The position numbers were made by a program, and so were the translations under genes. 64,000 bases of DNA, from contig VCMS01000006.1 of the NCBI GenBank assembly GCA_022539475.1, positions 478,292 to 542,291 on the forward strand, in the 5' to 3' direction. The notes under the pieces were generated by a model that saw nothing but the letters and a program-made list of their open reading frames with translations, was not told the origin of the DNA and ran no database searches. Source of the DNA: Gracilaria domingensis (lineage: Eukaryota > Rhodophyta > Florideophyceae > Gracilariales > Gracilariaceae). The first letter of the stretch is position 1. Every line of letters starts with the position of its first letter. Positions 42,410-54,600 of this stretch are shown one piece after another.

Positions 42410-44690
42410 ATGACGTCGATCTTGACTGTCGCTCGACCTCCTTCTCCCTTCTTACAACCATCCCTTGCAGTCTTTGTCGTCGTTTCTCGTTCATTTCTTC
42501 TTCCCATGGTCTACTACTGTACACATAAGAAGCGTGGGTGCCCCTTCGTTACTCGCCGAGGAGTCTTATCTCTTCAACAGCATGTCAACCATTGCCCGTT
42601 TCGTCTGAAAGCAGCGCTGGAAGACGACAATAGCCGGCCCATTCGGAGAAGCAAGCGTCTCAAGCTTTCCGCGCCCGCGCCCGCATCTTCCGAAACGGTC
42701 ACTGCCCCTTGTCGCCTTCCCGAGCCTTCGGTGTCCGAGGACATCGTCGACCCCACTCCGTGCGCCCCTCCCATTCCGGACACTTCGCATTGTGTTTCTC
42801 CTTCCCCGGGTCCCGCGTCATTAGAGCGAGAACACGGAAGCAGTTCCCGCCCAGTGCCTTCTGAGGAGGCCCTTGGTGATTTGCATATGGATTATCTCAC
42901 GGTTTGTCTGGCTTCAGTAGCTTCTAACCTTGGTCATCGTGAGGCAGACGAGCTAATTGGGCTACTTCGGGACCCGCGATTCTCGCAAAAGCGATTCAAC
43001 GAGACCATAACAAGTTCCAAGCGCTGTACAGAACTGAAGAACGCCATTTTCGAACGATACGCCTCAAAGGACGGTTTCAATCGCAGAACTGTCTCGCCAG
43101 AAGGTTGTAAGTTCAGCGCCACCATCTACACGAGAGACCCCGTTCAGACACTTGTTAAACAGCTCCAGTTGGCTAACAACGAAAACACATTCTTCCACCC
43201 TATACCTCAGACCCACTGCACGAAAATATCTCACCCTATGTCCGGCTCTCTCGCAAGAGACGCCACCTCAAAACTTAAGGAAGTAGTGAGGGGCTCTTTG
43301 GATAGTAGAATAGCGTGGTACTCCCAAGAAATAAGTTAAAGGGAATCTTTCGTAGGTCTTCTGGAGGTATACACCGATAAGTCTTCAACAACTCTAAAGC
43401 AAACATCGGTTACCGCCTATCCTCTTCACCTCATATTTCTCAACTTCTCCGACGAGCTTCGCCGTAAGTGTATCCGTGATGACCTCACAGTAGTGGCATA
43501 CTTTCCTACAACACTAGTACAGTTTTTCGAATCTGAACTTCAGATGCGAAAAACTGTACTTGAAGCAGACGCAATCCCATTCCTCTCTAGAAAGTCTCTA
43601 CGCGATTCCAGGATGCACATCCTTCAAGAATCTTTTCGTCAAATCTTGTAGCAAATTCTAAATCTAATGCAAAAAGGTTTTCATTTCATCGGCGAAGACG
43701 CACTATATCGAGTGTGCCTTTTTCTGCAAGTTTTTGTGCGGATATTCTGAGGCTAAGGACATTCTGTCTACTCTTCATGGGACCAAAACGCAAAGCCCTT
43801 GTCGTAGATGCAAATCCCCTCCCTCATCTTTATGCAGTAATGTTCTTACGTCATTCACTGGACCCTCTCAAAACCACACTAAAACTTTTAGTGATAGTTC
43901 TTGAAGAGTCAGAAAGACATACTCAGTTATTCTCGAATATGCAAAGAAAGGCGAAGGAGAAAGAAGTTTACGTCGTGCAAGGGAGAGGAGATCTAAGTCG
44001 GATACTCTCATGCGTTCTAATTCCATATCTCTTATTCTGTCGTGCATCAAAACCTCCTTGACCGTAAGATTCATCCAGGGGTTATTTCCATGCAGTCTGT
44101 TCGGAACAAGGAGAACTCTCTTTGAACAGTTACGCAACTTGCATCTCGGCATATTGAAACCGATTAATACTCCAGAAATCGAGAGACTGTAGTCAGAGAC
44201 CCTAAGCACTGCAATAGAATCATCCGCGTCACGTTCATTTCGAACGATACGTACTCAAATCCAGAACTTTACAAACGCAAATCTATCCCCCATGCAATGC
44301 AAGTTTTCTGCCAGAGGTTTGCATATAGATTTGTTTACGCCGAAGAAAGGCAGGTTACTGAATGGAACCTTCATTAAGGCAGATCTCCTTCGAATGATGG
44401 ATGCCAAAACATACAAAGACATTGAAATGTTTTTGCTTTCATGATCGAATTCTTTGAAATCTGATAGCGAGCGCAGGACACGGCCCCAATCAGAACAATT
44501 TTCTCTCAGTACTCGGACGTCGCTTGGACTACTTATAGGTTCAATCGTGGCCCATGGTGTAGTGAAAGCTCTATTTCGTCTCTAAGGTGGCAGATTGAAG
44601 CCTTTAAATGCTCCTCGACAAAGTGGTCCGCAGCAATTCATAGCTTTGGAATTGGAACTCTGAAGTTTTATCACGGCTCTTAACAGAAGA
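42410..44690 (+). pseudogene. D2 transposase, N-terminal third open, rest decayed
   Basis: 42410-43339 is open (309 codons) and nearly identical to D1, including the C2HC finger CPFVTRRGVLSLQQHVNHC. It ends at the same TAA as D1. Downstream the homology continues with many indels and stops (for example TAG at ~43649), with traces such as RNLHLGILKPIN at ~44135 and LKFYH at ~44660. No functional product beyond the first stop is possible. Confidence 0.7.
43517..43559. repeat. Nested hairpin inserted in D2 transposase
   Basis: The arms GTACAGTTTTTCG (43517-43529) and its complement (43547-43559) flank an inner palindrome ATCTGAA/TTCAGAT. The whole is absent from D1. It lies at the boundary where D1/D2 identity drops. 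Confidence 0.75.
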
Positions 44691-44900
44691 AGAACTAACA
44701 CCATTGGCAGCATTTTACGGTATCTCTACAACACGTCGATTTATGTCTTCTCTTGTAATGTTGTTGACAGGCCTTGTTAATGGGAGCTGAAGCGATACGA
44801 TTTCAATATTGGAACTATTGTCATGTGCTACGAGCCCAAGCACGCCGGGCTGAAGGGTTTTCATGACTACCATCTGTTTTGCTTTCACCTACGACTCTTT

Positions 44901-45839
44901 TCGCGTTTTCCTTCCATAGAGTTTTGAACTGAATGAATTTAGCACATAGGAGCTGCTACAGCCCCCGTTCTCTAAACCTGTGAGGATCATGTAGCAGTTA
45001 GCTTATCATGACTCCATTTAGTTCTTTTTAGTGTTCCGCAGAGATATCCACTACCACTATAATTCGGGGATTCTATGGTCGTTGAAGGCCTTCATTGCTG
45101 TTTACCCGCCGGTCGTAACGAACCAATTAAATTCTGATATTAACATAAAACGCCAGAGCTGGTGCGCTCATGCTAGACGGTATTACTTCATCTAAATCAT
45201 CCGTAGAATTTGTATATTCACCGGAAACAATGGTGGCGAGTATTTTAAGTAGCTACTAACTCTCGTTACTCTGTTTTTCTGCAGCTCATCCCGGCGCATT
45301 ACCACTTTCGTGCGTGCGGCTGTTGAGGCGCTTTCGTAGTTCGTCACCTTTCTGCATTGAGCAGTGCAAAAAGTGTCGTGTGCCAGTACGTACACAACTT
45401 GTAGCAAACGCATGGTCGTCAGTTTTTTTACTAGGTCAGCATCAATTGGATACGAAAAATAGCTGAGTCTTGTCTGATGAATGTATATTGTGCTTGGAAA
45501 AAAAGGACTGTCAGTAATGCATCAAACTGTGTTTTGGGAGGTGTCGAAAGGCTGAAAAATGGTTTTAAAATGTGTCCGCGAGCAGGGGTTTTAGTGGATC
45601 TAGACTGATGCGAGTAATGTGTGCGCTCTCGAATTGTGCTTTTTAAGCGCTCATAATACTCGAGATATACTCTCATTTATGTACAGCCGGCGTTGTCTGT
45701 ACAGCCCTTTTACCTCCCGCCCATCCACGTGGCCAGCACTGTTCACGTGTTGGCGGCGGGTACACCGTAATGAGTGCGGGAAGTGTCGAGGAAGGTGTTT
45801 TGGGAGGTCTTGGCATGGTGCCTAAACGTAGCCAGAATG
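44901..45839. other. No gene recognised
   Basis: Short frames only, with several AT-rich stretches. Confidence 0.4.
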
Positions 45840-46290
45840 TGCCCGCGGCCGCGGGGGGGGGGGGGGGGGTTGGTTGTGTTAGGGTGGCTACCCTAACACA
45901 GCCGGACCCCCCCGTCCGCGGGCACGTTTTGGCTGGTTTTTTAAAAAATGTGCTTTTTTATGCCCGCGGGTGGGGGGGTCCGGTCGTGTTAGGGTAGCTA
46001 CCCTAACACGACCGGACCCCCCCGCCCGCGGGCACGTTTTGGCCGATTTTTTGAAAAATGTGCGATTTTATGCCCGCGGGCGGGGGGGTCCGGTCGTGTT
46101 AGGGTACCTACCCTAACACGACCGACCCCCCCCCCTGCCCGCGGGCACGTTTTCGCCACATTCTGGTAGCGTCCACAGACCTCCCAAAACACACAAAGCA
46201 CGCAACACCGTCCAAAACGTAATCTGCCCACGGGCAGGGTGGTCAAGTTGTGTTACGGTAGCGACCCTAACACAACTTGACCTCGTCCGC
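45840..46290. repeat. Tandem array of four palindromes with TTAGGGT arms
   Basis: Four palindromes (around 45880, 45997, 46108 and 46260) repeat at ~110 bp. Arms read GCCCGCGGG, a run of G, TCCGGTCGTG, TTAGGGTA and then the complement. The one at 45962-46031 is almost perfect. They are separated by ~40-bp AT-rich spacers (ACGTTTTGGCC...TTTTTTGAAAAATGTG). The fourth is degenerate. No ORF is credible here. Confidence 0.85.
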
Positions 46291-46751
46291 TGCCAGTACA
46301 TCAGAATGAAATTATGACATGTCTGACGAGGCGCGTCTGCAACGACCCGTCTCCAGCAAACCTTCTTCCGCAGGCAAGGCAAAGTGGTGGAAGTTTCACC
46401 ACTTTGGCTTGTGCTCCTACCAACCCTACACGCCTCGCTTCCCCGCCCTCACTTTGTACAGAACAAAAACTCGCTCGTTGTTTGTTTCGCACCGCCCTGA
46501 ATTTCTCGCGAGTGCACCCACTCAACGCTCGCAGTCGTCCCGTCGTCCGTCGCGCGTGCTTCGCCGCAGCCGTCATCGCCGCCACCTCGCATGAGCGTAA
46601 ATCACTGCTCAATGCTTCCGAAGCATGGAAGCATGGGAGTCCCATAAACGCCCATCAACTCTTCTTCAGTGAAGGAACCGTTGCAGCGCGGGGAGGAACA
46701 GCATACGGATGACGAGTATCGTCATTGCATATTACCGCCTTGAAGGAAACC
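46291..46751. other. Region 5' of the ankyrin gene
   Basis: Pro/Arg-rich open frames on both strands overlap; none has a motif. It may hold the promoter of the ankyrin gene. Confidence 0.3.
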
Positions 46752-48038
46752 ATGGATGTCGTGGACAAGCTACAGCCGCACGGCACCGAAGTGCCTGAAT
46801 CAACCAAAGATAAGGACGAAGCGTTGCGTATTGCCGCTCGGTGCGGACAGAGAGACAATTTGAACAAGCTGTTGCAGCCCAGCGCAGACGCGCACTCTGC
46901 AACCGAAGATGGATGGAGTGCATTGCATTTTTTCGCCATGAACGGGCTCACGTGCGTTGTGAACGAGCTGCAGCACGTCGTTGACGTCCAGAGTGCAACG
47001 ATAGCTGATGGGAATGTATTGCATTTTGCTACCTCGAGTGAACACCTGAACGTTGTGAGAGATCTATTTCAGCGCGGCTTGAAACCAGATGCTGCGACCT
47101 ATGCTGGTCAGAATGCGGTGCATATTGTCGCCCGAAACGGGCACATTGAAATGGTGAAGGAGCTGCTGCATCGCGGCGCGGACGTGCACAGTGCAGATCA
47201 CGACGGTAAGAATGCGTTGCATCATGCTGCCAGCGATGGAAACATAGAGATTAGGAAGGTTTGCTGTAATTTGGTGTCGACTTGCACAGCGCAGACAGCT
47301 TCGGTCGGAAAGTGCTGCATCATGATGCCACATACGGACAGATTGAGATGGTGAAGGCTCTGTTGCAGCACGGCTCGGACCTGCATGGCCTAGAGAACTA
47401 TCGTCACAATGCACTGCATTTGAGCGCGGTGAAAGGGCACGTTGAGGTGTGGAAGAAGCTGCTGTTGTCGCGTGGCGCTGACTTGTACAGCATAGACAAG
47501 TACGATCGGAATGCGTTGCATCTCAGGGCGATGTATGGATACTTGGAGGTGATGAACGAGCTTCTGCAGCACAGTGTCGCACAGCGCAGACGATCTCGGA
47601 ATGCGTCGCATCATGCCGCCCGATACGGACACATGGAGGTGGTTAAGGTTGACGTGCACAGCGCAGACACTTTGGTCGAAATGTGTTGCTTATGCCACCC
47701 AAAACGGACACTTTGAGGTGGTAAAGAAGCTGCTGTAGCCCGGCGCCGACTTGCACAGTGCAGCCAACCATGTTCGGAATGCGTTGCATCTGACCGCGAT
47801 GGACGGACACATAGAGATTACAAAGGAAATTCTGCAGCGCGGCGCCGACGTGAACAGTGCAGACATCTACGATAGCAATGCTTTTCATCTAGGCGCGATG
47901 AAGGGACACGTTGAGATGGTGAAGAAGCGGTTGCTGCAGTGCGGCTCCAATTTGCACTGTGCGGACAACTACGGTTCAAGGCGTTGGATCATGTGTAACT
48001 TATCCTTTCACCTTACAAGCTATCAGCGACTGGTTTAG
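46752..48038 (+). pseudogene. Ankyrin-repeat protein gene, frameshifted
   Basis: From ATG 46752 the protein is made of ~33-residue ankyrin repeats with the usual NALHxAAxxGHIEMVKELLxRGADVHSAD pattern, at least nine across 1.28 kb. The frame changes near 47260, 47570 and 47660, and a TAG at 47737-47739 replaces the Gln (or Arg) of a LLQ(R)PGAD unit. Ankyrin arrays bind other proteins. The repeats are close to one another, as in recently expanded arrays. Several lesions make this a relic. No partner domain is seen. Confidence 0.8.
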
Positions 48039-48595
48039 TGCCATCTTTCGCATCGGTTATTGCGGTCTTGAAGCATCTGCACTGGGTATCGGAGGAACTA
48101 AGTTTTTGTTCGACTTCTGTGGGCGCAAGCACTGTTGCATCTTCTACTGCTAAGGTGACTAGAAAGTTCTATGATCCTATTGCGTTATGTGGAGGGATTG
48201 TGCCCCTGTGCTGCTTCACAGTAGCGAGAGAATCGTCATTTCTAATCCCGTTTGATATCAAAAGAACTCTGTTTCAGTCAACTTCTCTGGGCGTTTCGCA
48301 AGCGCTCATTTGTTGCAGAAGCGTAATGAAATGTCAGGGGTTGCGAGTAACAGATCTTCTCGACACCAGCGTGAAAGCGAAACAAGGAAAGGGCGTATTC
48401 GACGTCAAAGGGTTCGAATCTATCGCGACCGAATCGTCGAATCGGCGATCAAGGTGATGAACATGTATTGCCCTCATGGTACAGTTGCTAGAGGTCGAAT
48501 ACATCAACGAGATGGACAGGATTGGACCTACTCTTTAGTTTACTTCTTACTCGAAAGAAATTCAGATGGTAGATCTGAAGCTTGGAGAAAGTAGC
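48039..48595 (+). pseudogene. Possible retroelement pol remnant
   Basis: The segment ASSTAKVTRKFYDPIALCGGIVPL resembles the stretch after the reverse transcriptase of BEL/Pao-type elements, where TKR...FDPLGL..P is common. The surrounding frames are short and interrupted. This rests on a single motif. Confidence 0.22.
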
Positions 48596-49507
48596 AGTTC
48601 GCAGACAATCAAAACGAAGGCAGAATCGGAAACGGCAACCACTTCATTCATCATATTCGAGATAATGTTCACGTCCCAGTTCGTCCAGTCCTCTACACGA
48701 ACGAAGAATTCGAAAGGGCCAATCTAACACGAAACCGCAGTCGCAGGTTCAGAGCGACCTCCAAGCTACGTAGTGCCTACTGGACAAGATTCTGCCCTTC
48801 AGTAGCCCTACAGTAACGATTAGTGAAGCCAGAAATCTGCGGCTACGGGAAGCTTGCTCTTTGGGGGTTCCAATTATTGGTCGTCCTGCTGGGTAAGGCT
48901 GTTATTGACGGTCGCTTGCTGGATATGAGGTTTTTAGGAACACTTTCTCGGAACTTCTCCCGGATACTGTCGAGTAAATATCGACGAGCTGTGGGCCCCT
49001 CACCTGTCAGATTCATCATGGCCTCGTCACCATCCTGGAAAGTACGATTCGGAAGCCAACAAACGCGACAGATTGGCGATCGAGATATCAGATCGAAGAC
49101 GGTGTGGCAGAATACACTCGCGAGAATACGGCTCTGGAACTGTTGGGATAATGTTGACCATTCTAACTGCGCTGTATTTCGCTGCAATATATATAAGAAT
49201 GGTGGGTGATCAATATGAGGTCGATTCGGGGATACAGCACTTGGTCTGACATTTGTTTTGCCCGGTGATGATTCGATAGACTTGGAAAGAGGCGAAGCAA
49301 TATTGAAGTAAATGAGCAGAATGCTGACAGAGTTCGTGAGAAGAGTGACATACCAATGTGCTTTTGTTGGGGTGTGTATCAGCAAGCTTGAAACGCTTTT
49401 GAGAGGCTGGGTGAGCATAATTGATATCACGCGTCTTCTAGTGTTCCGAAAGCGCTGGAACTTGAGTTGTTTTTTTTCTGCGGTCCGCCATAGTGAGAAG
49501 TAGACTA
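48596..49507. other. Unrecognised, short frames
   Basis: Frames up to ~195 codons on the minus strand without motif. No repeat partner in the window. Confidence 0.3.
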
Positions 49508-49756
49508 ATGAACCCTCTCCTTGTTCATTCTAGGCGAGTGATCACTGGATTAAGCGCACGAGAGCGCTGGCGGGTGAAGTACTTCCTACACTTCTACAGA
49601 TTGAATGAAGAAGATCAACAGCGTTTCATCCAATTTACTACTGGCTCTCAAGCTCTTCCTCCTGGGGGGGCTGGAGCAAATTGCATCCCATCTAACAATT
49701 GTGGCGACGTACCAGCGAAAAGCGGGCACTCTCTGACCAGTGTTTGCAAACCGTGA
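49508..49756 (+). pseudogene. HECT-domain C-lobe-like fragment
   Basis: The fragment LNEEDQQRFIQFTTGSQALPPGG matches the start of the HECT E3 ubiquitin ligase C-lobe, whose consensus is FLxFVTGxxxLPxxGF. Downstream, HSLTSVCKP may be what is left of the TCFN catalytic-Cys region, here without the TCF motif, followed by a stop. No N-lobe is seen upstream. It would be a small, inactive relic. Confidence 0.35.
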
Positions 49757-49889
49757 TGACTAGCACAAATTATTTAAACTCCCGGAGTATTAGTTCTTAT
49801 GAAGATTGCGAACGAAAGCAGGTGCTTACGCTGTTCGTCGGAAGGACAGAGGTGTCCATCTTCGTAGAGTGTTTTCGAAAGTTAAGCTA

Positions 49890-51638
49890 GTCAACGGGCT
49901 AAAGGCCGGCAAAGAGTAAAGCGTTTTCTGCTTGCAAAAGTTTGGTTTACCCGAGCACAGTATAACAGCGGGACTGGACTGGGGGTGCTTCAAGGACTTT
50001 GACCCTTCCTTCGTTCAAGCAAGCACGTCTATATTTGAAAACTATCTCAGTTACTGTTAGCTTTCCGCTAAGGTAACGGCTCTTCCATTGGGGAGGCAAG
50101 GTAATTTTGCTGGGTGAAGCAAAATCGCTGGCGCTGGCGCGTGCGGAACAGAAAGAACGTGAGCAGCAGGGCAGGCGTCCATTGTAAGATCAGCGGTCGT
50201 TAGAGCCTCACGCGCGCTTCCCTCTCTCGACACACCGCGCACGAGCCAACGCGCTTCGCGCGGCAGCGGCAGACAAAGCCGTGACACTACCTGACAGGCA
50301 CAGCGGGAACAACAGCGGCACGCAGGCGGGCACACAGACGGGTCGGTGGTGGCGCTATACAACGGCACAACAACCAAGGAAAGCCGGCCCCGCAACTGAT
50401 TTTGGATGATCTTCTCGTCGGTGCGCCGAGAAACCAGCCCCAAGCGGCTGGTACCCGTTGCAGACGCCCAGCCAAAGCGTGACGGCGCCGACGATCGCCA
50501 GCGTGAAGCTGCGCGTCGCAGCGAACGCGTCAGCGAGACGGCAGCATGAGCGCTGCCGCTTCGCGGCCGTGGGGGCCTGCATGCAGGCCGCCGGCTTGCG
50601 GCCGCGCGGGGAATGAGCGCGATGACCGATGAAGCGTGCGTGGCGGCGTGGGAAACGGCCCGGTCTGACACGACGGAAGCGGCGAGAGGACGCACGTCGC
50701 CGCTCATGGCGGAGGCCGGCGACACCGTGAGGGTGCGACGCGCGCGCGACAGAGGCGCGGCGGTCGGCAGCATTGTTGGCGGACTGGGGAGATAGCATCT
50801 GAATCGCGCTGCGATCATGTGCCAATATTCAGCGTGGAGGAGGCGTCGCGACTTCCGCCCCCGTGCCAAGTGGGCCACAGCTGGGGCCGCTAGCGGCTGT
50901 GTATGCTGGCGAATACAACGCGTCAGCGTGGGCCACGTTGCACTGCGGCGTCGGTCCGGGTGAGAGTCCTTTCATACCGGGGACGTCTGTCTGCGGCGGT
51001 CTTCTTCCGACGTTTTTAGTTGGCGCGGCGCTGGATGACAAGTCGGATGGCGCCGAGGCGGTGTTTCTCGCCGGATGTCGCTTGCAGCGAACGGGTTCTG
51101 GCCATACAACCGGTCAGATTGTGAATGCGGGAGGGCCAGTTGCGAAAGCTTTCCTTAGTCGGTCATGAGAAGATTCGGAGTTGCTGGCGTGGAATTTTTC
51201 TCAGGAGGGGAAGTCGATTGGATTCTGCTTTCCGAAGGAAGCGGTCGGGGGTATGGATCTGAAGACGTTTGAGAAGGAAACTGGTGAGGAGCTTAGGCTT
51301 CCCATCGGGCAAATGGGTCAGCGGATTTGGGTTTGGAAGCCGTATCATTTGATGAACGATGTTGTTTGGTGGTGTCTGCTCGAAGGATGCCTACGCCTGA
51401 CGATTTGGAAGCGTGGCTAGCATGAGCGCGGTCAGGATGCTCGAGCGACCTAAGAGCTGCAGTCACACTGGCCGTATGAGTGGAGACGGTTTTACTACTT
51501 CTGCCTTCCTTCTCAGGATGTAGTATAAAATCTAGAATGCTGATCATGGCTTGATCTTATGGTCGACATAAATGCACAATGCTCACTGGGTGAATTTCCA
51601 TGCACGCCTTTTTCAGCCGACTACGTGCTCAAGTGCGG
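49890..51638. other. GC-rich region without a recognised gene
   Basis: Long open frames on both strands (for example 50878-50057 minus and 50863-51168 plus) translate to Arg/Ala/Pro-rich sequence with no motif and reflect high GC. 51181-51420 has a more protein-like composition (IWVWKPYHLMNDVVWWC) but is short and has no ATG-supported homologue. Confidence 0.35.
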
Positions 51639-51662
51639 NNNNNNNNNNNNNNNNNNNNNNNN
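51639..51662. other. Assembly gap, 24 N
   Basis: Unknown bases. ORFs across it are meaningless, and the true distance is not known. Confidence 0.99.
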
Positions 51663-54600
51663 AAAATAAAGTAGTGTTTCTGGACTCGAGAATTATAGAT
51701 CTGTTTTTGTCACCGAAACTGAAATACGCACCAAAAAGTGTCCAAGAAAAAAAGCTGAAGACCAGAAAAGTTGAAATATCCAAAAAACCATTTGAAAAAA
51801 AGCAAAAAGCCGGCACTAATATGAGGCGAGAGAAAAAAATTAAGAAGAAACAACCAACTTCGAAAAGAAGTATTCAAAGGATGTAAATCCGTACCGGAAG
51901 AAAGGACAATAAAAACAAAAAGGAGAAACGTTAAGGAATTAAAAATTATTTGAAATTTGCACATGGAGGAAAAATGAAAATACGTTGCGGAACATGAATA
52001 TGGTCCCATCGTCTTTAGTATAGACTAAGGTCCCCGAGCAGATTGCGCAGAAAAGGAGACGAAGCTTGGTCATGCGTCTTGGAGAGCGGCGGAATTACGG
52101 CGCGGGTTTGGTGGTAGTCTTTCTCGGTACCGTTTGCGAACGTATGCCGTACTTGGAACTTCAACATAACAAAGGGATCCCTTATAGAATCGTTTATAGA
52201 TTTCAGAGCCTAAGGCTTATGAGCCCATACCTCCTTCAGTGGATCTCACTAGCATCAATTAAGAAAACCACACTTGTTCCACCCCCTTCCGCATAATCCT
52301 CTCCTCACTCCGATCCCTCATGATTGCAGTCCGTGGACTCTTCCATACCGGCAATGGGAGCCCTGTCCTCCTCCTTCACGTCCCAGCTGAACGCACCCTC
52401 CAGCCTGCGGCGTTTTGCGCTCCAGTCTCCGTCCATCCATTGCACCTTCCTTTCCATTCCGGGCTTGGCCAATAAACTGCCTTCGACAGTACCGCAAACC
52501 GACAAGGTCGAGCAAACTATATTCTCTCCGAAAACCATGATAAATGATGGGTTGGAAACCCTCGAATTATGTGCCACCACGAACACAAACCAATGTCTTC
52601 GTTCGAAGGACGATTGGTTTGCCAGGTCATTACTTACGGTATTCATTGTGGCTCAGAACGGATACCTTCAAAGGGATTCACGTGAATTTGGACCTGCGAG
52701 TCGTCTGGATGTCATTCTATTGGCCGAATATAGCTCCTATTCTCGCCCACGTCTCGTCGCCAATCGACGAGGTTGAAAGTTCGCACCAGGTTCGTACCCT
52801 AAGGGCAAGTCTACGGACATGGTGAGACCGTCGATGAGGGAGGTGGCGAGAACCTTTTGATGATAAGAAGTGGTGAACCTGACAAAGACCACGCCAGGAT
52901 CTATTGTGTTGGATGTGAAGGTTCTTAGCAGTTGCAGTATGTGGAGGTCGAGATCGCCTCAATCCAAAAAGCCAGAAGACAGTAAGAAGAAGTTGTTTGA
53001 TTGTATGGTGAGGCTGGAGAATAGGATAGAAGATGAGGAAGAGTTCATGGTGCGGAGCGAAGATAAAGGGAAGGAGGAGTTAACGGTGCACAGATCGAAG
53101 AGAAAATCGCGCGGGCGGAAACGATCATAGGAAGAGTTGGACGACTTTGTGCTAGAAGAGAAGCTTGCCGTGGTTCGTCGTCGAAACGCTCGCAATTGAA
53201 GACTGAAACAAGAATAAAGAACATTTATAGATGTTTGCGTATGTATGATACGTGCCTAATAAGACCTCTCTCTCTCTCTCTCTCTCTGAATCATTCATGA
53301 TCAACGTCTCTTCCTCATATGCAGTCCGCAGTCAGGAGAGATGTTCAGCTCATGTTAGGTCAAGTACACAAGAGTCTGGTGAGCTCTTTTGCTGTTGCTT
53401 CATATTCTTCACACCCTCGTACATCAACATATTTCTGCACTTTTGATGCCGTGGTATTCAAATGTCGAGCCACGGAAGAAAGGAACCTTCCTTCCGAACA
53501 ACTTGCCATGACCAATTTCTTACGAAATCCTGACACAAGGCATCTAACGCCGTTTACCCTCAAATTTCTCAGACTGACGCCAGAAGCTAACTGGCAGTTC
53601 TTGGAAACGAACTTTCGAAACTAGTACGCTATAGAACAGGACTACATAGGCTCACCCGTTTACTTGTGAACTATCAACTTCCTGGAAAATCCTGTACGTG
53701 TAGAGGCCTTCTTCCCTAACGAAGCCATTTTTATCTAATGCGCAACAGATACATGAAAGCGAACGTACTTGAGTGGAAGTGCTGGGAGCGCTACCATGTG
53801 GTGTCCCAAAGTCTGCGTTCGTCTCCCAAGAAGCGTTACGAGTTGCAAACATCCAGTCCTACATGCATTCGCCAAAACTTCTTCAAAAGTCGTTCGGCAT
53901 GCGACTTCTATCTTCGAAATTGCCAACGGACACTGTCCAGCGGAGCACACTATAATTAACGCCGAGAACGCTGGGGACCAACTCGAGACAAAAGCTATTG
54001 GTTTGTCAACGCTCCCGTTCTATGTCACTAAGTAATACTGAAATATCAGTTCATCCAATTTCGCTAAACTAAATTGGAAACAGCGCTTAATTAAGAGAGA
54101 TCCATGTGGAAGAAGACTCGACTGCGAATTTAGAGTACCGGGCCCATCGATGTTCCCATTCGCGTTGATGATGATGTGCAAGTACTGTGAAATTCTCGCA
54201 ACCCATTGTGTCATCCTGACGTTCGTAATGAATTCAGGAGCCAACATGCAGAATTTTATCGGATGCTGCGCCATCAGCCTTGTGTTAAACGGGAGTGAGC
54301 TTCCATATGAAAATTGATGAAGCGCTCCACCACGCCAAAATGTGACACGCACTCAAAGAGGGCATTCAAGTTATACACATCGTGTTTGTGGCACACTCCC
54401 TGAGGCTCCAAAACGCCTCAAGTACTGAGACAGCGTGTTGTATAACCTCCGAAAACCCTCACTTTCGCCGAAAACAGGCCGTTTCTTAGGCCCAAAAAAC
54501 GTCTTATGAATCGTGTTCAAAGCCAAACAATTCTCTTTCGTTGCCTTCGAACCACGATATGTTTTCTCCTCCTTCCAGGTTCCGGAACGACTTGAGAACC

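Larger units (their letters stand above)
40427..44900 (+). mobile_element. CACTA/Plavaka-like DNA transposon, copy D2
   Basis: Inserted in the 3' end of the D1 transposase. Nearly identical to D1 at 40427-41100 and 42230-43510, but abruptly more diverged from ~43560 onward, where the coding frame collapses. The right end is not recognisable; 44900 is where traces of the transposase disappear. Confidence 0.65.

Noticed and set aside
45770-46246. ORFs in the TTAGGGT palindrome array
   Set aside because: Gly/Val-rich translations of the repeat units themselves.
45840-46290. Telomere or interstitial telomere tract
   Set aside because: TTAGGGT occurs once per arm inside a palindrome and is not tandemly repeated head to tail.
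48405-48425. tRNA-like T-loop (GGTTCGAATC)
   Set aside because: No acceptor, D or anticodon stem can be formed with the sequence upstream.
50057-50878. 273-codon minus-strand ORF
   Set aside because: Arg/Ala/Ser/Pro-rich, overlapping equally long frames on the other strand. Explained by high GC.
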